Shown piece by piece: positions 1 to 6,096 of a stretch of DNA of 6,548 nucleotides. The stretch is from assembly GCA_944332375.1 (NCBI GenBank), contig CALVJU010000109.1, positions 1-6,548 on the forward strand, in the 5' to 3' direction. The number at the start of each line of letters is the position of its first letter. The stretch's first letter is position 1. The position numbers were made by a program, and so were the translations under genes. The notes beneath the pieces are model-generated. The model saw only the letters and a program-made list of their open reading frames with translations, made no database searches and had not been told where the DNA came from. This DNA comes from an uncultured Bacilli bacterium (GTDB lineage: Bacteria > Bacillota_I > Bacilli_A > RF39 > UBA660).

Positions 1-1148
1 TTATTATGTGTTTGAATGATTTCATCCAAAGAACAATTTGTGTCGCGAATCTCTGGACCATTAAATATAAAGTAAAAACGAATTGTATCTAAGTCAAACA
101 TATCTAATAATGCATTTACAGTAATTAAATTACCTTTACTTTTAGACATTTTCTCGTGATTTAAATTCACATAAGCACTTGAAACAATATAGTCTGGTAA
201 ACGATAACCATTTTTTAAGCCAAGTAACAGTGCTGGGAAAATCGTTGTATGAAATGGAATATTATCTTTACCATGAACATAATAGGTTTTTAATTTTGAG
301 TTTTTATCAGACATAAATTCATTGAAATCAATCCCTCTTTGTTGAGCAACTTCTTGCCCTACTGATAAATAACCTAATACTGCTTCGATCCATACATAAA
401 TTCTTTTATCTTCATATCCTTTAACTGGGACTTTAATTCCCCATTCCAATTGCCTTGTTGCCGCACGGTCAACTAATCCCATATCAATATATTTTTGAGC
501 TTCTCCTAATGCATTTTTACGCCATTTTGATTGACTTTTATTAATTAAATTTTGTAACTCGGATTCAAATTTAGTTAATTCAAAATACAAATGTTTATTT
601 GTCTTCATAATGGTTTTATTACCACATGTTTTGCAATGTTTATCTAATACTTCGTTACTGTCTAATGATGTCGCACACACTTCACATTGATCTCCAGTAC
701 TTTTACCACCGCAGTGTGGGCAAGTACCAACAATCTCACGATCTGATAAGAAACAATCACATGTTTCACAAAAATCTTGTTGAATTTCTTTCTCGTAAAT
801 ATATCCATTCTCTTTTAGTTGTAAAAAACAATCTTGAACGTATTTATGATGATGTTCATCCATTGTACTAACGTACTTATCATATTCAAAACCTAATCTA
901 TCAAATGTTTTTTTGAATTCATTATGATAATGTATTGCAATTTGGTCAGGAGTAACATGTTCTTTCTTTGCACGTTCTGTAATTGGAGTTCCATGACAAT
1001 CAGAACCAGATACATAAATAACACGATCTCCATTTCCACGGTAATATTTAGCAAGAATATCACCAGGTAATAAAGCAGCTAAATGTCCCACATGTAAATA
1101 ATAGTTTGCATATGGCCATGCACCACCAATAAAAATATCTCTACCCAT
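1..1148 (-). CDS. metG: Methionyl-tRNA synthetase, 3' end missing (first 382 codons)
   Basis: Class I synthetase that charges tRNA-Met with methionine in the cytosol. The visible 382 residues start with the Rossmann-fold catalytic domain (GGAWPYAN, then the HIGH-type motif HVGH at 19-22). A connective insertion follows with four CxxC pairs (Cys 127/130, 143/146, 155/158, 172/175), enough for two zinc knuckles. Next come YVWIEA (251-256) and the KMSKS loop (333-337). The anticodon-binding domain begins near the truncated end; the family is usually 500-650 residues long. The start is ATG 1148: GGAGGG lies 6 bases upstream, and the ATG overlaps the stop of the 121-aa gene by 8 bp, suggesting translational coupling. 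No T-box is seen upstream. The signature GGAWPYAN...LPGD...SGSDCHGTPIT, with doubled zinc knuckles, recalls the second Gram-positive MetRS form (MetRS2); that subtype is inference. Confidence 0.97.
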   Translation of the reverse strand, partial: MGRDIFIGGAWPYANYYLHVGHLAALLPGDILAKYYRGNGDRVIYVSGSDCHGTPITERAKKEHVTPDQIAIHYHNEFKKTFDRLGFEYDKYVSTMDEHHHKYVQDCFLQLKENGYIYEKEIQQDFCETCDCFLSDREIVGTCPHCGGKSTGDQCEVCATSLDSNEVLDKHCKTCGNKTIMKTNKHLYFELTKFESELQNLINKSQSKWRKNALGEAQKYIDMGLVDRAATRQLEWGIKVPVKGYEDKRIYVWIEAVLGYLSVGQEVAQQRGIDFNEFMSDKNSKLKTYYVHGKDNIPFHTTIFPALLLGLKNGYRLPDYIVSSAYVNLNHEKMSKSKGNLITVNALLDMFDLDTIRFYFIFNGPEIRDTNCSLDEIIQTHN

Positions 1149-1506
1149 ATGTTTCCCTCCATTCTTCTATTTGTTTTTTTCTCAACAACATAAGCTCCCA
1201 CATCCATATCACTAATTCATCAGTTAATTCCCCCTCAATACCATAAGAAGGATCATACAAATACTTTTCCTTTAATTCATCAAATTTATAATAAACTTCC
1301 AATACTTCTTCACGTGACAAGAATGTTAAATTATGTTGTTTTTGAAACTTTTTCTTCCAAGCTAAAACTTTGTTTAATAAATCATTTAATTCTGTTTTGT
1401 CAGATGTGTAGCTACGATGCCGAATCATAGTAACAAGGGTATTCATTAATTTTTGAAATGCAAGTTCGATTTGTTCTCTCTCTTGCAAACTATTCCATTC
1501 TCGCAT
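1141..1506 (-). CDS. Hypothetical 121-aa protein, coupled to metG
   Basis: I do not recognise this protein. It is a small soluble-looking protein with no signal peptide or membrane segment. It is rich in Lys, Glu, Leu and Trp and reads as mostly helical: an amphipathic N-terminal half (residues 5-55), a Lys-rich stretch (AWKKKFQKQH, 49-58), then a second helical region (65-83). A Gly/Tyr/Pro-containing turn (YDPSYGIEGE, 84-93) leads to a Trp-rich C-terminal helix (VIWMWELMLLRKKQIEEW, 99-116). The start at 1506 has a nearly perfect Shine-Dalgarno sequence (GGAGGTGA) at good spacing. Its stop codon lies inside the start region of metG, with an 8 bp overlap, so the two are surely co-transcribed and probably co-translated. 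That hints at a role linked to MetRS or translation, but nothing in the residues shows one. A terminator-like hairpin sits just upstream. Confidence 0.85.
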   Translation of the reverse strand: MREWNSLQEREQIELAFQKLMNTLVTMIRHRSYTSDKTELNDLLNKVLAWKKKFQKQHNLTFLSREEVLEVYYKFDELKEKYLYDPSYGIEGELTDELVIWMWELMLLRKKQIEEWRETYG

Positions 1507-1525
1507 ACCTCACCTCCAAATGTAC

Positions 1526-1573
1526 AAAAAAAGCACGACATCAATTCCAATCAGAATGATTGCCATGCTTTTT
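1526..1573 (-). terminator. Terminator-like hairpin in the metG operon leader (possible attenuator)
   Basis: On the minus strand AAAAAGCATGGCA...TCA pairs with TGATGTCGTGCTTTTT. This gives a stem of about 16 bp with two G-U wobbles and one bulged A, followed by a run of seven T. It lies after a probable promoter but before the Shine-Dalgarno site of the 121-aa gene, so if active it would stop transcription ahead of 121-aa/metG. It may be an attenuator, or simply the terminator of the small ORF that ends inside the stem. Confidence 0.6.
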
Positions 1574-1679
1574 CAACAATTTTTCCATTTAAAAGGCAGC
1601 AGAAAGAAATCAAGCAAATGTTGAATAGTTTTACAATATTCTGTTTAAACTTTAATCTTTTTTGATTCTTATTTACCAT
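1551..1679 (-). CDS. Possible 42-aa small ORF or leader peptide ahead of the metG operon
   Basis: ATG at 1679 is preceded by AAGGA with 8 bases of spacing, and an in-frame ATG also occurs at 1685. The 42-residue product has a basic N-terminus (MVNKNQKRLKFKQN), a short hydrophobic Cys-rich stretch (residues 18-30, LFNICLISFCCLL) and a polar tail ending AWQSF. The pattern resembles a tiny single-pass membrane peptide. The stop codon lies in the loop side of the terminator-like hairpin at 1526-1573, so ribosomes ending here could disrupt that hairpin, as in leader-peptide attenuation. There is no run of Met codons, so classical Met attenuation is not indicated. No homology is recognised, and it may be a chance ORF in AT-rich DNA. 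Confidence 0.3.
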   Translation of the reverse strand: MVNKNQKRLKFKQNIVKLFNICLISFCCLLNGKIVEKAWQSF

Positions 1680-1716
1680 ATGCATGTTCCTTTCAAATGA
1701 AATAATATTACTCACA

Positions 1717-1745
1717 AAGTTACTACTTTCAAATCATATTGTCAA
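1717..1745 (-). promoter_or_regulatory. Probable sigma-A promoter of the 121-aa/metG operon
   Basis: A perfect -35 (TTGACA, 1740-1745) is followed after 17 bases by TAACTT (1717-1722), a weak -10. It lies downstream of the asnS terminator and about 210 bp before the 121-aa gene. Predicted transcription would start near 1710 and cover the small ORF and the hairpin. No T-box or other recognised riboswitch motif is visible in this leader. Confidence 0.45.
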
Positions 1746-1758
1746 CACTTTTTTGACA
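1740..1758. repeat. Inverted repeat TGTCAA-N7-TTGACA over the -35 box
   Basis: A 6 bp perfect inverted repeat with a 7 bp spacer (1740-1745 and 1753-1758) covers the -35 element of the predicted metG-operon promoter. Its position would suit an operator, but 6 bp arms can occur by chance in AT-rich DNA. No particular regulator is implied. Confidence 0.3.
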
Positions 1759-1783
1759 TTTTTTTCCATTTTGTTATTTTTCT

Positions 1784-1812
1784 GAAAAAAATACCAGAAA
1801 ATTACTGGTATT
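1784..1812 (-). terminator. Intrinsic terminator of asnS
   Basis: Just after the asnS stop, the minus strand reads ATACCAG, a 7-base loop, CTGGTAT, then a run of T (1784-1790). The perfect 7 bp stem with its T tract is a typical rho-independent terminator separating asnS from the metG transcription unit. Confidence 0.85.
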
Positions 1813-1818
1813 CCAAAT

Positions 1819-3201
1819 TTAATATAAACAATTTCCCGGTGTTCTAGGAAATGCACTCACATCCCTAATATTACTAATACCTGTCATATACATAATGAGT
1901 CTTTCAAATCCCATTCCAAATCCAGAATGCATCGTTGTACCATACTTACGTAAATTCATATACCAAATATAATCCTCTTTATTCATTTCTAATTCATCCA
2001 TTCTTTTTTCTAACTTATCAAAATCATCTTCTCTTTGACTCATACCATAGGTTTCTCCTATGCCAGGCATTTCAAGATCTGCATTAGCAACTGTTCCATC
2101 ATCCATTTGTTTCATGTAAAAACATTTTTTTACATTTTGTGGCCAATATGTAATAAATACAGGACATTTAAAATATTCAGTAATATAACGTTCATGTTCT
2201 TTCGCTAAATCTTCTCCATATTCTGGTTTAAATTGGAAATTGATTTTTGCCTTTTTTAAAATATCTATACATTCTTTATAAGTTGCTCTTACAAATTTGC
2301 TATTAACAACTGTATTTAATTTTTCAATTAAACCTTTTTCAACAAATTTATCGAAAAATTCAAATTCATCTGGACATTTCTCTAATGTGTATTTTATTAC
2401 ATACTTCATCATTTCTTCAGAAATATCCATAATTCCATCTAAATCACAGAACGCTACTTCTGGTTCTATCTGCCAAAACTCTGCGATATGCAAAGGTGTA
2501 TGGGAAGGATCTGCTCTAAAGGTTGGTCCAAATGTATAAATTTTACTAAATGCTTGTGCAAAAGCTTCTCCTTCGAATTGTGCAGACACAGTTAAACCAA
2601 CTGGTCTTCCAAAATACTCATTATCATTATTGACTTTTCCATTTTTTGCAATCTCATCTAAATTCTGTGTTGTAACTTGAAACATCTCTCCAGCCCCCTC
2701 ACAATCACTTGAGGTTAAAATTGGAGTATGAGCATAAATATATCCTCTTTCTTGAAAGAACTGATGAATGGCCATTGAAGCGACACTACGTACTCTAAAA
2801 ACTGCTTGAAATGTATTTGTTCTTAATCGCAAATAGGATTGCTCCCTTAAAAATTCCATTGAATGTCTTTTAGGTTGAATCGGATAATCTTCTGGGCAAT
2901 CTCCATGTAATACAATATCACTCACTTTTAATTCATAATCTTGACCCTGACCAGAAGATGTAATTAATTCTCCTTCCACTTCAATCGCACTGCATATATG
3001 AAATTTTTGGACTTCTTCAAAGTTTTTCAATTGATGATCATATACTAACTGTAATTGTTTAAAACAAGTCCCATCTGAAAATTGAATAAAACCAAAATCT
3101 TTTTGTTTTCTATGGTTTCTAATCCATCCCTTTAATTTTATCTTTTTTCCTTCGTATTCTTTTTCTTTTCCATACAAATCATTTAAATAAATATAATCCA
3201 T
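1819..3201 (-). CDS. asnS: Asparaginyl-tRNA synthetase
   Basis: Class IIb synthetase that attaches asparagine to tRNA-Asn. From Met at 3201 it has 460 residues, close to the E. coli-type AsnRS length. Residues 1-100 form the OB-fold anticodon domain (KIKLKGWIRNHRKQKDFGFI). The catalytic core contains HTPILTSSDCEGAGEMF (158-174), motif 2 with FRAD at 228-231 and AEFWQIEPE (240-248), and motif 3 GFGMGFERL (427-435), ending FPRTPG (451-456). The frame stays open upstream to 3306, but that extension translates the T-box and terminator hairpin (it yields NLGGTAEL), so it is not protein. AAGGAG at 3214-3219 lies 12 bases before ATG 3201 and directly abuts another in-frame ATG at 3213, too close to serve it. 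Expression is controlled by the T-box leader. Motif 2 has FRAD and PLH where well-known AsnRSs have FRAE and SRH. Confidence 0.96.
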   Translation of the reverse strand: MDYIYLNDLYGKEKEYEGKKIKLKGWIRNHRKQKDFGFIQFSDGTCFKQLQLVYDHQLKNFEEVQKFHICSAIEVEGELITSSGQGQDYELKVSDIVLHGDCPEDYPIQPKRHSMEFLREQSYLRLRTNTFQAVFRVRSVASMAIHQFFQERGYIYAHTPILTSSDCEGAGEMFQVTTQNLDEIAKNGKVNNDNEYFGRPVGLTVSAQFEGEAFAQAFSKIYTFGPTFRADPSHTPLHIAEFWQIEPEVAFCDLDGIMDISEEMMKYVIKYTLEKCPDEFEFFDKFVEKGLIEKLNTVVNSKFVRATYKECIDILKKAKINFQFKPEYGEDLAKEHERYITEYFKCPVFITYWPQNVKKCFYMKQMDDGTVANADLEMPGIGETYGMSQREDDFDKLEKRMDELEMNKEDYIWYMNLRKYGTTMHSGFGMGFERLIMYMTGISNIRDVSAFPRTPGNCLY

Positions 3202-3221
3202 TTTGTATTTCATCTCCTTAC

Positions 3222-3264
3222 TAAAATAAAAACAGTGTATTCCCAATAGGGACGAAACACTGTT
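3222..3264 (-). terminator. T-box-controlled terminator of the asnS leader
   Basis: AACAGTGT (3257-3264) pairs with ACACTGTT (3231-3238). An inner TCCC/GGGA stem, a small internal loop and a T-rich tract (TTTTTATTTT) complete the terminator. Its 5' arm is next to the T-box sequence, as expected for a terminator that is mutually exclusive with the antiterminator. It is part of the riboswitch and lies before the asnS Shine-Dalgarno site. Confidence 0.9.
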
Positions 3265-3462
3265 CAATTCCGCGGTACCACCCAAATTATCTACAAAATA
3301 GATCACCTTGTTAGATTTAACGCATCCATACGGATATATCTACTCTATTTCAACATATCACTCCCAAGTGTTATTCAAATATATCTTACTGTCAATTTTC
3401 CACCATCATTGACTCTCTATAAGCAGTGTTATAGTTTACTTCTCTTGATCAACGCTTTATAT
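3222..3462 (-). ncRNA. T-box riboswitch leader, asparagine-specific
   Basis: The minus strand carries the conserved T-box GGGTGGTACCGCGG (3270-3283), followed by the terminator hairpin and then asnS. Upstream is a stem I region with an AGAGAAGTA element (5' side) and a GGTGGAAAA apical-type loop. On its 3' side GAATAACAC holds the codon AAC (3370-3372), followed by a purine as is usual for specifiers. AAC reads tRNA-Asn, agreeing with the downstream gene. By the known mechanism, uncharged tRNA-Asn pairs with the specifier and, through its NCCA end, with TGGT in the T-box; this stabilises the antiterminator and turns asnS on. The 5' limit is inferred from the promoter. Confidence 0.95.
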
Positions 3463-3468
3463 GAGTGA

Positions 3469-3497
3469 ATTATAGCATACAATTTCATTATTGTAAA
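3469..3497 (-). promoter_or_regulatory. Sigma-A promoter of the asnS T-box transcript
   Basis: TTTACA (3492-3497), a 17-base spacer and a consensus TATAAT (3469-3474) with an extended TGC just before it. Transcription should begin near 3462, immediately ahead of stem I of the T-box. This is the strongest promoter in the window by consensus match. Confidence 0.85.
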
Positions 3498-3571
3498 CAT
3501 TTTTTTAATAAGTACAAATTCATTATTGGAATATTCTTCTTTCTTATCATCTCACGCTTCTATACCGCAGT

Positions 3572-4193
3572 TTAAAACAACTCCTTCTCAAAAACATACT
3601 GGGAATAAGCAGTTTTCACCTGTTGTTCAAACCATTGAATATAAGTTTCTTTCACTTCATCAACTTCAAAAAATATAAAGCCATATACATCTGATTGCCA
3701 TGAACTCTTTTCTTTTAAATGAAATTGATTCTCTTTTCTAACATCATCTACTGAAACAAAATCAAATACTTGTACCATCAAAGATGGATGATAACCAAGT
3801 GACAAATAAATTGGACAAGCGCGAAAAACGAGCACCTAAATCAAGATGTTGAATTCCTTTTTTGATACATCGCTTTTCAAATTCATTAATTAAATCTTTC
3901 GCATATCCTTTTCTTCTATAATCTGGATCTACTGCTAAAACACTCAAGGTAATTTTTTTATGTTCTAAATCCATTCCTTTTCCAGTAAGTCCAGCAATAA
4001 TCTTTCCATCAACTTCCACATACATTAATAAATCAGGATCCATACAAAATTGTTTTCTCATTTCTTCATAACGTTCTCCCATTGTAAAATAATGCTCTTG
4101 ATGAATGATTGCATCTTCGTAAAAAGTTCTGGCGAAAAATTGAAATAACTCTTTTAATTGATCTTGATTTTGAATTGTTTGAATAGAAACCAT
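3572..4193 (-). pseudogene. GNAT-family N-acetyltransferase, frameshifted
   Basis: The first frame (from ATG 4193; AGGAG 7 bases upstream) holds most of a GNAT fold. It includes KIIAGLTGKG, the beta-4 strand ITLSVLAVDPDYRRKGYAKD with the acetyl-CoA pyrophosphate loop RRKGYA, then GIQHLDLGARF, after which it runs into an unrelated tail ending at 3762. The expected continuation, FRACPIYLSLGYHP, is in the neighbouring frame and runs to a stop at 3572. Removing one T from the T5 run at 3824-3828 joins them into a normal protein of about 206 residues (LGARFRACPIYLSLGYHP). So the gene carries a +1 insertion: a real mutation, a phase variant or a sequencing error. The intact protein would transfer an acetyl group from acetyl-CoA to an amine; the substrate cannot be told. 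It follows the spoVA terminator, has only a weak possible promoter (TATGAT near 4216-4221), and shows no clear terminator after it. Confidence 0.85.
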
Positions 4194-4235
4194 AACATAT
4201 CTCCTCTTTTCTAATCATATCGTATCATATATGAC

Positions 4236-4264
4236 AAAAAAAATACCAGTCCTAAGACTGATAT
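4236..4264 (-). terminator. Intrinsic terminator of the spoVA operon
   Basis: ATATCAGTC, loop TTAG, GACTGGTAT (9 bp stem with one wobble), then eight T on the minus strand. It overlaps the last base of the spoVAE stop codon, so it ends the spoVA transcript and insulates the acetyltransferase gene. Confidence 0.88.
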
Positions 4265-4617
4265 TAATCTTTTGGTTTAAAAATAATCGAAAAGAAAAAG
4301 GAAAATACAATGGCAGCAATAATTCCTGATGAAGTAAGATCGAACATGCCCATCAGTAATCCAATAATACCAAAGTCTGCAGCTCTAGCAAGTGCTCCAT
4401 GAATTAATAAATGTCCAAAAGAAGTAATTGGTACTAAGGCTCCTCCTCCGACAAATAGAATAATTTTATCGTAAATACAGAATGTATCTAAGAAGGCTCC
4501 AACAACGACAAAGATAGTTGTAACATGTCCTGGTGTGAGTTTGGTATTATCTAATATGATTTGTCCTAGTAAACAAACAAGTCCTGCAAACAAGAAGGAA
4601 TTGACATATAACATCAT
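4264..4617 (-). CDS. spoVAE: Stage V sporulation protein AE (SpoVAE/SpoVAEb type)
   Basis: Small (117 aa) inner-membrane protein of the forespore SpoVA complex, which imports dipicolinic acid during sporulation and releases it at germination. It is nearly all hydrophobic. Likely membrane spans are residues 5-22 (with GQIIL), 32-47, 50-64 and 93-113, and there is a conserved re-entrant-like stretch ALVPITSFGHLLIHG (60-74). The protein ends in a short KPKD tail. Its first ATG (4617) overlaps the spoVAD stop as ATGA, and GGAGG lies 7 bases before it inside spoVAD, so translation is coupled. A second ATG follows immediately. It is distantly similar to SpoVAC (shared GQ..LD and P-I-T-x-F-x-H patterns). 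Length and order (C-D-E) match the minimal clostridial operon. Confidence 0.93.
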   Translation of the reverse strand: MMLYVNSFLFAGLVCLLGQIILDNTKLTPGHVTTIFVVVGAFLDTFCIYDKIILFVGGGALVPITSFGHLLIHGALARAADFGIIGLLMGMFDLTSSGIIAAIVFSFFFSIIFKPKD

Positions 4618-5606
4618 TGTACAACCTCCAAACTAATGGCATGAGCAATACTTGGAATCGATAATTTCTGATTGGTCATGGTTGGAGAAAACAATGCTCC
4701 AGTGGCAACAACTAATACATGTTTGAATTCTTTCTTCTTCATTTGTTCTAACACATAAGAAAAAGCTACCAATGGTGCACAAGCAGGACCACTTCCACCA
4801 GCAAACACTGGTTGATTGTCTAAATCATAAATCATTGTACCAGCATCTTTATAATTTTTTAATTTCAAACGATACTCTACTTCCATAAATTCTTTTAACA
4901 TCTTTTCACCATACATTCCTAAATCCCCTGTTAAAATCAAATCATAGTAACTGATATCTCGTTTGGTATTTTTTAAATGTTTATAAATCGTACTCGCTGC
5001 TGCTGGAGTCATCACTGCTCCCATATTCATCACATCTTTTTCTCCCATATCTTCTACGGTTCCAATTGTTGCGCTATCTATTTTAATCATTGATTTTTCT
5101 CTTGATAAATAAGCACAAGTCCCACCAGTCACAGTAAATGTTGTTGTCTTTTTCTTCACTGCCCCATATTCTACTGGATAACGAAATTGTTTTTCAGCAG
5201 CATTATTATGGGAAGAGGTTGTTACTAAACAATTCTTTACTAACTTTGCTTCTACTAGATTGGCTCCAATGATCATTCCTTCCATACTTGTCGCACAAGC
5301 ACTATAAATACCTAAGAAAGGAATTTTTAATCTACTTGCCGCATAGTTAGAAGCAACAATCTGATTTAATAGATCTCCCCCAATATGAACATCGATATCA
5401 AATCTTGTTTTATTTAGTTTACGAAGAACAAGATCAATACTCTCTTCAATTAATTTCGATTCTGCTTGTTCCCATGTTTTTTTATGAAAATAAAATTCAT
5501 CATATGTTTTATCAAAATAACTACCAAGGGGTCCTTTTTTCTCATAGGGACCAGCAATGGTACTTACTTCATTTAAATAGACATTTTTATATAACATTGT
5601 TTCCAT
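4614..5606 (-). CDS. spoVAD: Stage V sporulation protein AD, dipicolinate-binding
   Basis: Peripheral SpoVA subunit with a thiolase fold. In B. subtilis SpoVAD binds Ca-DPA on the outer face of the forespore inner membrane and is needed for its uptake. At 330 residues the length is normal. Visible family features are IAGPYEKKGPLGSYFD (17-32), the Cys-containing SACATSMEG (102-110; Cys104 sits where thiolases and KAS enzymes have their nucleophile), HNNAAEKQFRYPVEYG (133-148), TGGTCAYLS (160-168) and the Gly loop FAGGSGPAC (268-276). No condensing-enzyme activity is expected from the family. The start at 5606 has GGAGGGTAAGAT before it, the Shine-Dalgarno overlapping the spoVAC stop, with a gap of 3 bp. 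Its TGA stop overlaps the spoVAE start, showing that UGA is a stop codon here. Confidence 0.96.
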   Translation of the reverse strand: METMLYKNVYLNEVSTIAGPYEKKGPLGSYFDKTYDEFYFHKKTWEQAESKLIEESIDLVLRKLNKTRFDIDVHIGGDLLNQIVASNYAASRLKIPFLGIYSACATSMEGMIIGANLVEAKLVKNCLVTTSSHNNAAEKQFRYPVEYGAVKKKTTTFTVTGGTCAYLSREKSMIKIDSATIGTVEDMGEKDVMNMGAVMTPAAASTIYKHLKNTKRDISYYDLILTGDLGMYGEKMLKEFMEVEYRLKLKNYKDAGTMIYDLDNQPVFAGGSGPACAPLVAFSYVLEQMKKKEFKHVLVVATGALFSPTMTNQKLSIPSIAHAISLEVVQ

Positions 5607-5609
5607 ATC

Positions 5610-6050
5610 TTACCCTCCAAATAGAATTAAGCGAATAAAACCAAATACATAAGCACTAACTACTCCAAATATAATTACTGTCCCTGCCAGTTTAAACATA
5701 TTGGCTCCAATTCCAGTGACGAATCCTTCTTTCCGATATTCTAATGCTGCACTCATCATGGAATGTGCAAATCCTGTAATTGGGATAATAAGTCCTGCTT
5801 GAGCCCAAGCAACCCATTTATCAAAGAAACCAAGAGCAGTAAATAAGCTTGCGAAAAAGATTAATGTAATGATCATAAATGGAGCAGCTTCTGTTGTTGG
5901 AATGTGAAATAAGTAAGCATATAAGTCTAATAAAAACTGACCTAATACTCCCATCAAACCACCAATTAAGAATGCTTTTAACCCATGACTTGTACGATCT
6001 TCTTTTGGAGTATACTTTTCTACAATATCTTTATATTTATTCTTTTCCAT
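5610..6050 (-). CDS. spoVAC: Stage V sporulation protein AC
   Basis: Integral membrane subunit of the SpoVA channel; B. subtilis SpoVAC behaves as a mechanosensitive channel involved in DPA release. From ATG 6050 it has 146 residues: a charged cytosolic N-terminus (1-24), then hydrophobic spans about 26-46, 57-75, 83-101 and 120-143. It contains GGLMGVLGQFLLDLY (30-44) and GLIIPITGFAHSMMSAALEY (86-105). I chose 6050 because GAGG lies 7 bases upstream and the sequence after it (MEKNKYKDIVEKY) is family-like. The frame stays open to 6128, but that extension would begin inside the ileS terminator and upstream of the predicted sigma-G promoter, so it would not be transcribed with the operon. It is first in the operon and 3 bp from spoVAD. 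Confidence 0.95.
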   Translation of the reverse strand: MEKNKYKDIVEKYTPKEDRTSHGLKAFLIGGLMGVLGQFLLDLYAYLFHIPTTEAAPFMIITLIFFASLFTALGFFDKWVAWAQAGLIIPITGFAHSMMSAALEYRKEGFVTGIGANMFKLAGTVIIFGVVSAYVFGFIRLILFGG

Positions 6051-6067
6051 ATCTTCACCTCTATGTT

Positions 6068-6096
6068 TAATATGGAAAATTTTTGTAATCTCATAC
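6068..6096 (-). promoter_or_regulatory. Predicted sigma-G promoter of spoVACDE
   Basis: Minus strand GTATG (6092-6096, preceded by T), a 17-base spacer and CATATTA (6068-6074) fit the Bacillus sigma-G pattern GHATR and CATNHTA at every defined position. It sits directly after the ileS terminator and ahead of spoVAC. The untranslated leader would be only about 15 bases, beginning at the Shine-Dalgarno site. Forespore-specific sigma-G control of spoVA is known in B. subtilis. Confidence 0.75.

Noticed and set aside
626..871. Plus-strand open frame of 81 codons
   Set aside because: It is antisense to conserved metG codons around the zinc knuckles, has no recognisable domain and is a shadow of metG.
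1453..1665. Plus-strand open frame of 70 codons across the metG leader
   Set aside because: It overlaps the 121-aa gene antisense and reads through the hairpin; no good ribosome binding site or family resemblance.
1507..1720. T-box or SAM riboswitch in front of metG
   Set aside because: No GGTGGNACC-type T-box sequence and no SAM-riboswitch-like core could be found in the leader; only one terminator-like hairpin is visible.
2297..2539. Plus-strand open frame of 80 codons
   Set aside because: It is wholly antisense to conserved AsnRS motif 2 coding sequence.
3202..3306. Upstream in-frame extension of asnS starting at 3306
   Set aside because: It translates the T-box and terminator hairpin, lies upstream of the Shine-Dalgarno site and has no AsnRS similarity.
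4216..4235. Near-repeat ATCATAT-CGT-ATCATAT as a possible operator
   Set aside because: It is short, AT-only in its arms apart from one C each, and lies in a 40-base AT-rich gap; chance is a sufficient explanation.
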